A stretch of 64,000 bases of DNA, from positions 1 to 64,000 of the forward strand of contig JAQGBZ010000144.1 in the NCBI GenBank assembly GCA_034687125.1, written 5' to 3'. Origin of the DNA: Neelides folsomi (Eukaryota > Arthropoda > Collembola > Neelipleona > Neelidae). This document shows, in pieces, positions 1 to 13,400 of this stretch; the stretch's first letter is position 1; the number at the start of each line of letters is the position of its first letter. A program made the position numbers and the translations under genes. A model generated the notes under the pieces. That model worked only from the letters and a program-made list of their open reading frames with translations. It was not told the DNA's origin and searched no databases.

Positions 1-800
1 CTATGGTCATATTACATATCTTAATTAAATACCAGTTTGATAGAGTAATAAATAAATAAATTATCGAAATAAATTAACTGAGTTTAATAGCGTGCAACAC
101 ATATTAGTTTTATAATAGTGATCATGCATATTTAGGCTATAATTTACCTTCTATTACATAAGGAATTATCAGAAATTTTTGAGTGGGAGTTACTTTTGAC
201 TATGCAGTATTATTATTCTATACACATGCTTTTAAGTCCAAAGCCCATATAAAAATATAAGCCTCGTATAAATATAAGCCAAGCTTAAGATGGAAAATGT
301 GCAAGGAAGTTGCTATAAATTGAATAAAAATGAAGGTTTGAGAAGGAACACTTTGAAGTCATTCCAAGGAACTTTGTTTGAGGAAGAGTTCAATAAAAGT
401 AGAGGAGATAAAAAGAACGTGTTGACTTAACACTTTTTTTACATTTCCAAACCTCACTCAACTTTCCACTCGTTGACACTCAACCTGAATTTATATTGAA
501 AGCCAAACGAGATCTTCCTTTCAATTTTCACCACAAAACGCTTTTCAAATGCATTGCATACCTGCCAATTCCATTTTCTCCAACTCCCATGGAATAAATT
601 CCGAACTATTACCTAATTTAAGTTTAAAATTCTTCTTGGTGTAATGCGATTCTTAGATGCTTCATGTAAACGATTTGGTTGAATATTTTTCAATCATATT
701 TTTATATAATAAAATATGGTATGTGTTGGAAAATAAAAGCTTTGTGGGAAATTATTATCATGAATAGTAATAGATGATTATTTTATACTTTTGGAGTTAT

Positions 801-987
801 AGGCAATAGGCCCATGGGAAATGATAACTCTGTGGGTTTGGTCCGAATTCGGAATAACCGAAGTAGGGCTTTGCAGCTTTCACTTGCTTTCTTCGACCCC
901 ATCTCCCATCCGAAGTATGAACCTCGGGAATTGAGAAATAAACGCAAGAGGATCCGATCTGTCCAAACATTTAATTTACCGAGATAA
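801..987 (+). other. Possible coding exon, strand uncertain
   Basis: This GC-richer island in very AT-rich surroundings reads on the plus strand from ATG 814 to TAA 985-987. The 57 codons form a balanced peptide with a charged end (RELRNKRKRIR), preceded by a plausible acceptor (GTTATAG at 795-801). The complementary strand is open over nearly the same stretch, so the strand is not settled. No family is recognised. A terminal exon of a gene starting outside the window is one explanation. Confidence 0.3.
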
Positions 988-1427
988 GATAGTTAGGTAA
1001 GTATACTGATATACATGCATTAATTGCAGAATTGCACACAGTAAAAATCATTTCACTTATATTATAATAGTAATTTGTAGTATTATAATTTTAAAAGGTA
1101 CATTGAGTTTACTATAATATATATTTATATACTACATTAACTACATACAACTACAATATTATTTTTATTTGTAATTTACTAAATTTTAACAATTCCAACT
1201 ATTTTTGCTACTATATTTAATATACCATATGTACATATAATAAGTATAAATATTATATTTAAAGATATATAGTATTTTCATATGGTATAATATAAATAAG
1301 AAACACATTATAAGATTAATACTTAATAAACTACACCTAATATTAAATTAATTTTTAAATATGTTACAAATTGGTTCATGTCGTAGTTGAGATTAACCAA
1401 AATTTCAATTTAAATTGATGTTATGCT

Positions 1428-1460
1428 ATACCTATACATTGTTAACAAGTGTATAGGTAT
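1428..1460. repeat. Near-perfect 33-bp palindrome
   Basis: ATACCTATACATTGTTAACA continues into a mirrored complement ending GTATAGGTAT, with one mismatched pair. An outer inverted TATGCTATA/TATAGCATA pair flanks it. It may be the tip of a small foldback element. Confidence 0.55.
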
Positions 1461-2434
1461 TAAACACTAATATAGCATATACCTCTACAATATGTAAATT
1501 TTGTAAGTATGTAATTACAAGATTAAAAATACACAAATGAACAAGATAGACAGATACTTTGTGAATTGCGAAAATTTGTCCAGCAAATTATTATAAGTTA
1601 GTATTTGCATTAGATATATTATTATATTTTGATCCGATTTTATATACATACATATTTTTATATACATGTATTAGTAATATATTAGTAGAAGTTACAGATA
1701 AACATTCAACAATATAGATTTTTGAGTATAGAATTTTTTATTGTTTAAAATGTACAAGCGATTTATATGTTAATCAATTCTTGAACCCCGTATTGAATTA
1801 ATGTGTTAACATTTAGATTTAAGTAAATTGCCAAGATTTATTTAAAATTTAACTTCAACAGTATGTTTATCTTTTATACATTATTTAGGTACTGTCTTTA
1901 AAGGGAATATGTTCAAACATTAATAGTTGTATAGGTAAACTTTTAATCATGAATAAATGGTGCATGACTATTGTATATTAATATAATTTTTTATTTTTTA
2001 TTGTATTAATTTACCTATAAAGTAGTAAATATAAATTGCAAATGCACGTTATTAGTTAATCAATACATAGAGATTGTTGATAATGACGAATTACAGATAA
2101 TTTATTATTACCGGTCATCATAAAAGTATAGTAAGTCTAAAATTTAAACGAATATAATTTAATCTTACATAATATTTATATTTACTAACAAAATTAAGAA
2201 TTCATATTTTATTGACAACTTGTACATTTGTGGTGGAAATATTTTGTATTTAATTTTATAGTTAGATTTTATAAAATAATGGAAGGTTTATTTCTTAATT
2301 AAATAACTAAAAATTGAATTACTACATTATTAGCAAATAACACCACATATAGTTAGATATTTAATGAGAATCTCACAAGAAAATTGAACATACACTATTG
2401 GTATTAGTTTACACTTGTAGAGTCAAAACATAAT

Positions 2435-5400
2435 TCATTTAACGAATCCTTTCCTTTTCCTCTTTCCCAATGATTCAGCAATTGCCAATATCGGCTGATC
2501 TGCCTCATTGTTGCAACAACCTTCTGAAATTTCCGACGAGTCGCAAACAGACTCGGATGATTCTGAACACGAACAATCCAAAAATTCTCGCTGTTCTTCT
2601 TTCGACGCCCCGCGGATTTTCAAAACTTCTTTCTTTCGCATTAAACTCATTTCAAGACGTCGAAGGAACCTTTTTAAAATAGAATAATTACTTATAGTAA
2701 ACGAATTTCATATAACAGATATTTAGCGGCAAAGTAGAATACAGTTACTGGATCGATATTTAAAAAATTATGTTAATTTACCGTATTTGATGACTAATTG
2801 TACGAAGCCTTGAAATTTTCCGACGAGCGGGACTTTTAGGCAATTCAACACAGCTCAGTGGTCCTTTCAAACCTTCCTTTTCACATTGAAGATTGTCCTT
2901 GATAATTAAAATTAGCATTAGCATTTTCTAATTTAAAATAACAATTGCATAGATAGTAAATGGCGAATATTAAAAACACAATTTTATGATATGGAAATCC
3001 ATAGAAATTTTTGTTATTTTTCACAAAGTTTGATACTCCCTATGTTTACTTATTAAGTGGAAGCATTGTATTATAATGTATTACCACCCCGTTGCATATG
3101 TATTGACAAAATCTCTGGTTCGACTACCTTCCTTTCTTTCCTTGATGTTCTCTCTCTTTCTCTCGCTCCTCATCATTTTTTGTCAGTTTTTAAGTTAAAC
3201 TATTTATAATATATTATATTGAATATTTCAATTTAAATATTTTTTTGAATAAACTAAATTAAAAGATAAAAAAAATATAACTTTGAGAAAAAGCAAGGTA
3301 GAGAAGTTTATTGCCAATACATATGCAACGGGGTAATATACCCTTTTGAATTAAATTTGGAAATTGACAAGAATTACTTTGGATTCTTGCGGACAAGGAG
3401 ACTTATTCCTTTGTTGTGGTGAAATTCGTCCGGGATTTTCATTAAGAACCTCGCGACTCACATTGATCGGGGAACTCGAACTCGAACGGAATGGCGATCG
3501 ACTTCGAGAACTTGAAGATCTTCAAACAAAACTTTTTTTATTAAAAGATTAAAGCCTATGTAACTTTTAAGAAATGATTAAAGCAACTAACTAAAAAATA
3601 TATACTTTATTGCGAACTCATGTGTATTAAAAATTTACTTGACGGAGTTCAAGCTCTCTGACGAAGATGATGAATTCATATCTAAATTGGGCTGAGCTCG
3701 AACTCTCCTCTTTGGACTCAGCCGCTTCAACTTTTCACTCGATGAAGACAAATTCCCAATTGACCCATGAGGTCCAAGACATTCTCGTGACCCTTTGCCT
3801 TCCCATGACCTTTGAAATTCCCCTTCAACTTTCTCAATCTCTGCAATTCCTACTTTGGGTGTCGTGATGGAAAAGATTTTCGTTCCTTCATAAACGCATA
3901 AATTATTACATTTCTTCCCTGGTTGAGTAATCCTCCTGTTCTTCCTGTTCCCACTTCGTCGAATTTGCTGTTGAATGTTGGGCTTCTCAATATTCGATGT
4001 GCCCGGTACTTCAGAACTCCCACAATCGTAAATCCCATCAGAATCAGTAAAAGGAGACGTCAGCCCACCAAAATGTTGTCCCTGAGCCGCACCACCGGAC
4101 CCTCCAAGTTCGCTTATTGGGCTGTCACTCCGCGAACTCACCGGCGAAAGCCGATTCTTCTCACATGAGGGAATTTCAATATTCGACATCCTCAAACTCA
4201 CGAAATTCGATTTGGTCACATTTAAACAACCCGGGTCAAAAGTGTTGAGTTTTGAATCCAAACTTTCTCCTTGTTTCAAGCCCTTCTTCTCAATCCCCCT
4301 CACCGCCGATTCCTTCCCTTCTACCCCAGCCATGTCCAAACTCCGGCTTTTGGGCAAATTCTTTCTAGGGACTTGAAGTAAATCCAAATGGTCAAATTCC
4401 TCTTTAACCCCCTCTTCGTCAATGCTGTCAGTCATGGTGGTCAAATTGTCCTGATTCTCAAAATCAGTTTCGATCTCAAAAGCTGAATCGGCTTCAATTG
4501 AACAATTGCTCTGTAAAATTCGTTTGTCCGTTCCTTCATTATTTTCCCCTTCCGAATAATCCCCACAAGAAGAAATTGAAACCAGTGTTGAGGTGTTCAA
4601 ACTGCATCGCCTTGACGTCAACGAAGATTTCCTGGAAGAACCCAACGGGGTCAATGAAGCCCGACGTGTAAAACAAAGCTGACTCGAGCATCCGCTATGA
4701 TGATGATAATCCTCAGATTCAGACGGACAGAGCGGGGAGACCGAAGGACATCTCGAAGGGCAGGGCGAAGCCATTGAGGAATATCCTGAAGTGCTTAAAT
4801 TCGACTCTGATGGCACACGATCCGTCGATCCAACAAATGGAGACAAAAAGGTCAAGTTCGGGATCCGGCCCAATTTCAAAATCCCGGGAGTATCCGAATC
4901 CGACTCAGCTTCTGAGCTTTGATTGATCGTAATGGTAATATTTGGAGTGTTGAAAGAGGAAGGAAGCAAAGTTTCATTATGAATGTCAATCTCATCCCAA
5001 CTTTTAGTAAGTGAAATGGTCGGGGAATGAAACGGAGATTTGTCATAAAAACAAGGGCTTGGAATCGTCGATTTGAAGCCTTCACTCAATTCTCGATCAT
5101 TTTTCCCCAAGTCAAAGGGAGAATATTCGAGTGAAACTGGAAGCATAATAGCAACATTACTATTATTGTTATTCTCCTCTGAGTCATTTCCTCCTGATCC
5201 CGAAGAGCCCCTCCGAACCTCAATCTTCTCATCATAATTTGAAAGGATTTCATTGGCAAATACCAATGGCGGCGGTTTGTTTTTCAATTTGGTGGGTGAG
5301 TTGCATTCAGGAGGTGAAAGAGGATCGGGCTTGGACTCCAAAACAGCATCAGGTGGAACGTGGATTAAAACGTCAGGAATCACTTCACTCTCTCCGATCG

Positions 5401-7421
5401 CTTCTCCTCGCTCTAAAAACTTCCTTTGTTGTTCGTCCTCGTCCTCCATGTCACTTCCTTTCTCTTCAATCGAAATGGCGATGATCGGGATGTCGAATTT
5501 CTTCGGGTTCTGTTCCTTACAACACGTGTAGTCGTCGTCTTCAGAACTGATTTGAACTTTGATGCGCGGGACTCCGCCGTCGGTCGATCCGCACCGTGGC
5601 CGACCCATTAACGGAGTGTGAGCAGGAGAATGGGTCGGAGTAGGCATCGGTGTGGGGACTTCGTGGATTGGCGAAAGACAATAATCTCTCAGCGGAACTT
5701 CCAAAGTGATGGAAGAGGAATTGGTTGTCCGCCACCCGCCAGTTTGGGCATTGAATGGGTCAATGACGGGGACTTCGATCATGTTGTTTGCATCCATTGC
5801 AGAAGTAATGAGAAAGGAAGGAGGACGAATGGAGAGAGACAAATTGGAATTTCGGGGTGAGCTTGGCGTCGACAGCGGGGTGGCTCCTATAACATTAAAT
5901 TCTAGTACAAAAAATGTAAAAAAATAATAATTAAGAATTGAATTTAAAATTAATTATAAAATATTGATAATTATTGATTTAAATATAAAACATGATATTT
6001 ATAATGATTATAGCTTATATTATTATAATATTAATTAGTTTTATGTATTTATTTATAATATTTATGCTTAACGTAAAATATTTTATAGACAGATTGTAAA
6101 TTTTAAATACCTGCAGAAGATTCCTCATTTTCAGAATATTGAGGGCTAGGCGGTGCGGAAGAAGATTGTCCAGAAAATCTTCTAAAAAGAGCTAAAAGCG
6201 AATCTGCTGAGGCCATTTTGGTCATTTTATTTCCCGTGTTCTTAGGTGTGGTTTGAGCCGAAACCGAACCCCCAGGCGAGGTCAAAGCCACGGCCGCCAA
6301 TCCCGTCGGGCTTCCACACATGAGTCTTGATGGGAACCTCGGGGTGTAAATGGGGTCAGGGGTTGTGTCACTACTCGACATCTCAACTCCATCTTGATCC
6401 GTCTCTGAGTTTCGTCCTCTCGTGTAGGTTTTGCTTCTTCTGAACCGCCCTTTCCGCTCCTTCTTCCCTGTGAGCTTTGGCGGGGCGGGGATTGGTTTAT
6501 CTTCTGGGCAAGAAATGTCCGAACACGATGAGGAGGAAGACATCTCAGTCGCCGTTAATTTATCCAACAGGCGAGCAAATGTGACTTTTTTCTCCGCTTT
6601 GCTGGGAGTCAATTGCTGTGAAGTATTTTGATTTCCACTTGGGGAAGAGCCGTTGGGCGCAACAATGAAACTCGTCTCTGAATCCTTTTCTAATGAAATG
6701 CTCGAGTCAAGTGCAGAAGATGCGGAAGCGAGCCTCAACCGTTTTTCGCTCATTTGGATGATTTCTGCTATCGTTGGCTTCGGAGTCGAAGGTTTATTTT
6801 CCCCGTCTAAAGATCCGGTTCCGGATGATATTAATTGTTGAAGGATTAGCTGCTTTTCTGCAGGATCTGACCGGCGCATTTGCATTGAGAAGTTCCGTCT
6901 TCGGTGAGGGCTCGGTGTGCCTTTTTAATTAAAATAATTGATCAATTAGCTAATTGAATTTTTACATAATTATCTTGCACTTTAAATACTTGCACAATAT
7001 CTTTTACTAAAGTTATATTACAATATGTGTATGCTTTATCATTAAAGGTTTAATTATCATTAAATGATTAATACGTGGTTATTAAACTTTATATTAAAAT
7101 TTATTTAATAATAAATTAATAATATTATTAATTAATTATTTGATTGCATACGAATCATGCTCCTTGAGGGTCGAAGCAAGTCATCAAGTGAGAATGTTCG
7201 GTTCTCGTAGGTGTGTGGGCTTCCAGCAGTCACTGACACGGCGGAATTGGCCGAAGAAAGCGAAAGCAGCGAAGGCTTCCGAATCCCAAATCTTCCCAAG
7301 AACGAGCGACTCGCTACAGGTGAGAGCGGTTGGGAAGTCAGCGGTCCTGCGAGGGTTTCGCGAGTCCCAAAAGCGACTCCTGTACCTATTCGGGTAGACG
7401 AAGGAGATCTTCCTGATGACA
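2435..7421 (-). CDS. Exons 19-24 of the giant receptor: long Ser-rich cytoplasmic tail
   Basis: Exons are 7421-7152, 6920-6111, 5886-3639, 3519-3378, 2897-2782 and 2669-2435, residues about 1606-2878. The tail is low-complexity, rich in Ser, Pro, Asp and Glu, with Arg-Ser runs (SSSSRSRSPFRSSSSSP), many potential phosphosites and basic patches. No catalytic domain is visible. The C-terminus reads KRKRKGFVK then stop. All six exons join in phase, including the short exon 22, which no long ORF reveals on its own strand. Exon 19 could instead begin at 7452 in a different phase (GTGGCTTTTGG). A possible poly(A) signal (AATAAA on this strand) lies at 2292-2287. Confidence 0.75.
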
Positions 7422-10400
7422 CTGTCCCATTTAAATAAACACCAAAAGCCACCTTACAACATCGAGAAGTTATAAAATGGGGAATAAAGTTAAATGATGA
7501 AATAATGTTTAAAATGTTTATGTTTTAAGCAGGTATTAATATATGCATTTTAGCTTACAAAATAACATTATTAGCAATTACATAAATTAATTACATAAAT
7601 ATTCGTAAAACAACATCTACCTGCTAAAAAATAATAATGTAAATTATAAGTTCGGTTAAATTCTGGCCATTAAGGTAAAATTATTAAAATAATGAAATTC
7701 ATATTTTTATTTACAATATTATTATTATACATAAAATTGATAAAGTGAAAAAGGTCAAAGTTCCAATTTCATAAAATTTAAAATGGAAACTTAGTAGGCA
7801 AATATACGAAAGCAGCTGAATCACGCATTCAAAAGCACAACGATTGTGTGTGGGAATTTGGGAATACCCCAAGAAATCCCGCGATTCCGGTCCGAGTCGT
7901 CATTGAGGAGTTTTTCCAGCTTTTCCGGAAAATGCCTTTTGAGACACCACACCAGGCCAATAATCCCAAGAACAACCGTGACAGTTATGAGACCCAACCA
8001 AAAGGGCTCTTGAAGCATCCGCTCTGATAGTGGTTTATAGGGAATGTGCTGCATCCGCGCTTCACAAGTTGGACCTTTAAGCCAATCAAAGATTAAAGAA
8101 ATGATTCTTAATTACATTGCTTAACTTATTAACAATTAGATTTCTTGATGTTAGTTTCGTTTACTTTGTCTATAATATTTTATATCAACCAAGAAATTGT
8201 TCGTTAAAATGTTATTGTTGGGATATTTAATTATTCTTTACCTTCCCACCAAGCATGGCAAAGACATTTGTAAGTAGAATTTGAAGTTTCAATGCAATCC
8301 CCATGTCCAATGCATGGCTTCTCATCGCATGGTTTTCTTCGCCGATCGCACCTAGGCCCAGCATATCCAGCCTGGCACTCGCACCTGATCCGCTTGTCAT
8401 CCAAAAAGCAGTCCCCGAATAAACACGGATTCATGTCGCAGAGGCTCAACCCACAAAATGGGCCTACATGGAAAAACAATTAACATCCATTTCATTATTC
8501 ATCCACTCATAAATAATAATTAAAAGGAGGATAAATAATAACATGCTAAGGATAGTATTTATAATATAGGTATAGGTACATATATAATATGTAGATACGT
8601 AGCATACAATTTCCTACCTAAATATGTATATATTATAAATATACATAAATTATAAAGACAATGATCCTATAGATAAATTCATGTCGATGTTTATTCTGCG
8701 ATATAATTACATTCCATTAAATTATTCAACTAAACACACCTGTGTATGGAGAAAGACATTTGCAAATATGTTTTTCTCCATCAGTAATGCACGTCCCGCC
8801 GTTGGCACAAGGGTTGGGAGAACAGGCGTTGAGGAGAAGAAGACGATCACCGCCAGCAATCACTTTCTCGCGGAATTTCTCATCTGCCCATCAAGAAAAT
8901 GGAGAAATGTTAGAACCAAGATGTTATACAGCTAAATATACAGAACTACTTTATATAAAATTCATTATAAATATCAAGTCTTATAAAGTTGATAAAGGCT
9001 CTATAAAATGTACATATATAAATAGGAATTTACTAAAGGGACATTCAAGAGCTTTCTCCACACGCTGCGTAACATGAAATGTTCTAATGGCCTCTTTTTA
9101 CACACCCTTTTAAATTATGGATGAAAATTGACTTTTCTTGTATCGTTGATAGTGCATACCAACGGTTAGTATTCCCTTTCAACATTTAAGTCAATATAGC
9201 ATAACCACCAAGAAAAAGGTCTCGTTAAATACGGAATATGATGTCCTTGGGATAAAAACAATTTCATTTCAATTTCTCAATATTTCACAATACTCATTGT
9301 CAATCAGATATCAAATGTGTAATAAAAATCTAATCAATTTGAATACGCTTAGACAAACACGGCTCAATTTTTAATTATAAAATTAATGTCCACAGAAAAT
9401 TTTTTTTCACATGTTCTAGATGAGAATTTGTAATTTTAAACAAAATATCTTGTGATGAAACAGAATAATCAGTTACAAAAATTAATAACAACAAAATAAG
9501 TTTTTATCTAATAAAATATTTTCATATTTATAATATTTTTATAATATACTAATATATGTACACAATAAAGTAAAAATGAATACCTTTTTAACAAGTTTGA
9601 AAAAGAAATTATATATTGGATATCTTACCTATGGTGGTAATAACCTCGGCGTTCCAAACATTTCCACTGATGTACATCGGTGAGTTGAGCAGGGCATTAA
9701 TTGGGCCCCTCTTGTAAACCTGCTTCAAATCCAATCTGTTAAAGGAAGATCTCAATGTCAAGGCAGAATCCAATTGTGGGATGTTGTTCATCGAGCTCTC
9801 ATGTTCCATCTCCAGCCCAGGTGGGCTCTTTAGACTAAATGGATGAGTGAGGTAAGTCTCCGTTGGTTGGCAAACAATCCAAGAAGTTCCATTCGGTCCA
9901 ACATACGGGTCATGGATTTCCAAAAAGGCTGGGGCCGTGAAGTGACAATTAGGGAAAGTGTTCCCTGTCACTCGGAGCCGGAAAAGGTAATTGGGCGGAG
10001 AGGTTAAAAGCAACGTTAAATTTCCTCCTTTCGGCGGTTTTAACGGATAATTTAAAGAAGTGAGGGAAAAGGAGGTATTAGGAGTCGTAGCCATTGTGAA
10101 GCTTTCCTTCAAAATCCCTTGGACCGCTTTGAACCGGGCCAAAAATCCGCGTCCGGTTTTCCCTTCGGGGGAAAAAACTCTCAACCGAAGCTTTTCCCTT
10201 GATGAGACGAAGGAGGCTGATGTTGGGTACCCCGTTTGATTTCCACATAAAAGAATTTCCGACTCTTCGCCCAAGTCGATGGCTACATGGTCTCCTTCAG
10301 CACAGTCGAAATTCCTCTTTCCCAATTCAAAGATTTGAAAGGAGAGCCAAATCCGATGACCAGCTAAAGAGAAGAAAATTGATTAAAAAATCATGTAAAT

Positions 10401-13400
10401 TCATATAAAAATCTTAAAAAATCCTTAATATCATTTTGATAAAATTCTGGTTAGGATCTTTTGATATAAGCCAAATAAACCTCTTGAGCAAACTTTGGTA
10501 ATTCAAAGTAAATAAATGTAAATCCTTAAAAAGGGGAGCCTATAAGAGATTAAATATAAAGAATGAAAGAGCGAAAGCAGGGGGACTAAAAAGGATAAAC
10601 TTCTATTTCTCATGTGCAAACCCTTAAAACTTAGACTTAATATTATAAGACTTGAGGAAAAAGAAAATGAAATATTGACCCTTTTCATAAAGGAAGCTGT
10701 AAAAATTCTCAGCTCTCAACATCTAAAGTTTCGCTTACAAAATTGGAACAATGAAGGTTTTCTCCTTATGTTATAAACACCATACAATTTCCCAATTTTA
10801 TACACATATAACATTACATATACATAATATTATGTATACACATGTATGGTACATACTTATCTGTAGTTGGATTGATTTGGATATACTTACATGAATATTA
10901 TAACATTGTATATACACTGTATATATCTTATGTATACAAATATATTAGTTCCTTTAAGATGAGATAATGTAATAAGTAAATGTAGTATAATGTAATTTTA
11001 TTATTATTCTTTTGTACCATATTATATTTTATTATATTAATCTACATATTTCATTTTTTCATTATAACTTGCATTAGATTGTGTACTGATATTTCTTTTA
11101 AAAACTCTGAATATCATTAGAATTTAAGGAAGATGGGTGCATTAAAAATATTAAGCAAGAGAGTTATAAATTCATAATTATAAAATGTTACCTAATACTC
11201 GAGTATATAAATTTTTGTTAATAAAACCTTTTATGAATAAAAATATCGTGAAATATACAAGATTAATAAGAAGATAGTGAAATAATACCAAATCAAAATA
11301 AGTAAATCAAACTAAAGATTATAAACTAAACAGCTTCTGCCTATAAAAATGGGAAAATTCGGGGCTTCAACCCTTTTAAAATATTAAATAACATACTAAT
11401 ATCTTGGTCTGTGTTGAAAAGTAAGTTTGTCAAAATATACACCTTTGCTATTATTACAGCTTTACATTTTCATTCCTTTTCCTACGTCAATCTTTAAAAC
11501 TTTCCAACTTTCCTCATTGGCCTACATTTGAAACCAGAGGGTTTAGCTTTGTTCAAATGAACTGTGAGATGAGTTGTTAACCTTACTTAAGGGCAAGATA
11601 TGAAATTAACTTCATGCATCTTTCCCTCCATTTCTCTCACCTGGAGCAACAATGGTGTAGAGACAGTCGAGATGAGGCAAATTGAAATGGGGGAAGTTGG
11701 GTGAATGGAGAGAAGCTTCGTGTAGTGGAAATCCATTGGCAATCCCAGTTAAAATCGTCCGGCCAGCCAAACATCCCGTAACGTCAACAGCCCGCCAAAT
11801 CATCTCAAACCCCGAGAAGGACCCGGAGAAATCCGAATGAAACACAATTTCAACTTCATTCGACGTGGACACGTAGTCGAGTCTGAGAGAAATGGAAAAA
11901 ACATGATATCCACTTTTATTATTTAATTAAAAGTCGTTCTCCTTATAAAAATATTTTCAACTGGATTCAAGAACGAAATGAAGATTAAATATTATGGTGG
12001 AGCTCTAAAGCATACAAGGAGAAATATCAAGGAGTTCCAAGAGATATATATAGCCTTTTCCAACTCTTGAATATGGATGTTAAAATAAATGAATTTAGTA
12101 TGTAAGATATCTCATTAATTGTTCAAGTCTTGAGGGACTTTGAGCCTCAATTTGAATTCCTTTTTATATTTTTCTCAATTAATTTGGAAATACGTAAGAT
12201 GTTATAAATATAATATGTTTATACCTACATATACACATATACTGTAGTATATTATAATTATAACTAGTATTAATATTAGCCCCAATTCCTTATAAGTTGA
12301 ATTTGAATATAATTGAATACAATGTCAGTAAAAAATTTCCTTGAACTTCCGTCTTTTCCCAAATAAAAATGAAATAAATTAAATTTATTGCGAATAAATA
12401 TTATATGATACATTCGAATACATTTTCTGCATTAAAGTGAGCATGAATGAAACTCTTCTCAGTAATAAATTAAAAATAACGCACATGAAATAAAACTATA
12501 AAAGACTTATTCTTATACGATACATTTATAAGTAATTCGCGTCCCGCGTTTCTCATTGAGTCACTGATAAATGTACTAAGGAAGAAATAAAAAATTAAGA
12601 ATGTTTAGTCCTATAGTTTACGGGTCATTAAAACTAATAATACAAAAAATATTTGTGAATTTCTTAACTTCTTTTCAAATCAAAAGCCCACTATCGCCAT
12701 TACTAATTTCATTTAAAAACTAAGTATTAAATTAAGTATACATGAACAAAATTAAATATTAATCTTAAAAATGTTAATAAATATTGGTTAATTAAAATTG
12801 GTTAAGAAGATGAAAGCACATACTTGGCAAGTTGATCGCCTTGATAATTTCCGCAGTATCTGGTAGCATTTGAATTATTTTGGTCAATAATCTCAACGTA
12901 GTCGTATAAGCAATCCTCTTGGAATTCAAGGTCAAGATGGGAGAAACGGATGACAATCTGAGTCCCGGGCGGAGCACTCAAATGGTTAGAGTAGTCCAAA
13001 TGATTGTAGTAATTCCCAGGGTAATTTGGGCTGCTCAATTTTCCCCCGGTCCCGGAAAACGTTCTGTTCATCGTATGTTTCAATTCAACTGGAATATAAA
13101 ATCAAACTCAATGTTAATAAATTCCGAGATAAATTATTATATAAAAATCAAGAAAATTTAGATTAAAATTAACAAAGGTATATTTATCTACATAATTATC
13201 AATATTTCCATATTTTAGATAATTTATAAAATTCCGTTAAATTTTATTACATTAAATTCATGCATTAACTGCATTTTAACCACACAATTAAAATGCTAAG
13301 TATAATTAATAGGAAATTAATGATTTGAATTATTATTCAAAATTGAATTTGTGAATCCACGAGTAATTCCATTATACTCCTATATTTAATCAATCCAGCT

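Larger units (their letters stand above)
1..2434. other. AT-rich spacer downstream of the giant gene
   Basis: This is mostly A+T-rich sequence without convincing genes. It contains a small GC-richer island at about 780-990 (annotated separately), a short ORF from 290 to 430 (+) of 46 codons that I do not trust, and a near-perfect palindrome at 1428-1460. No promoter or RNA gene can be identified. Confidence 0.5.

Noticed and set aside
5239-5860. Several plus-strand ORFs over the large receptor exon
   Set aside because: They are shadows of the 2248-nt minus-strand coding exon, whose frame is far longer and in phase with its neighbours.
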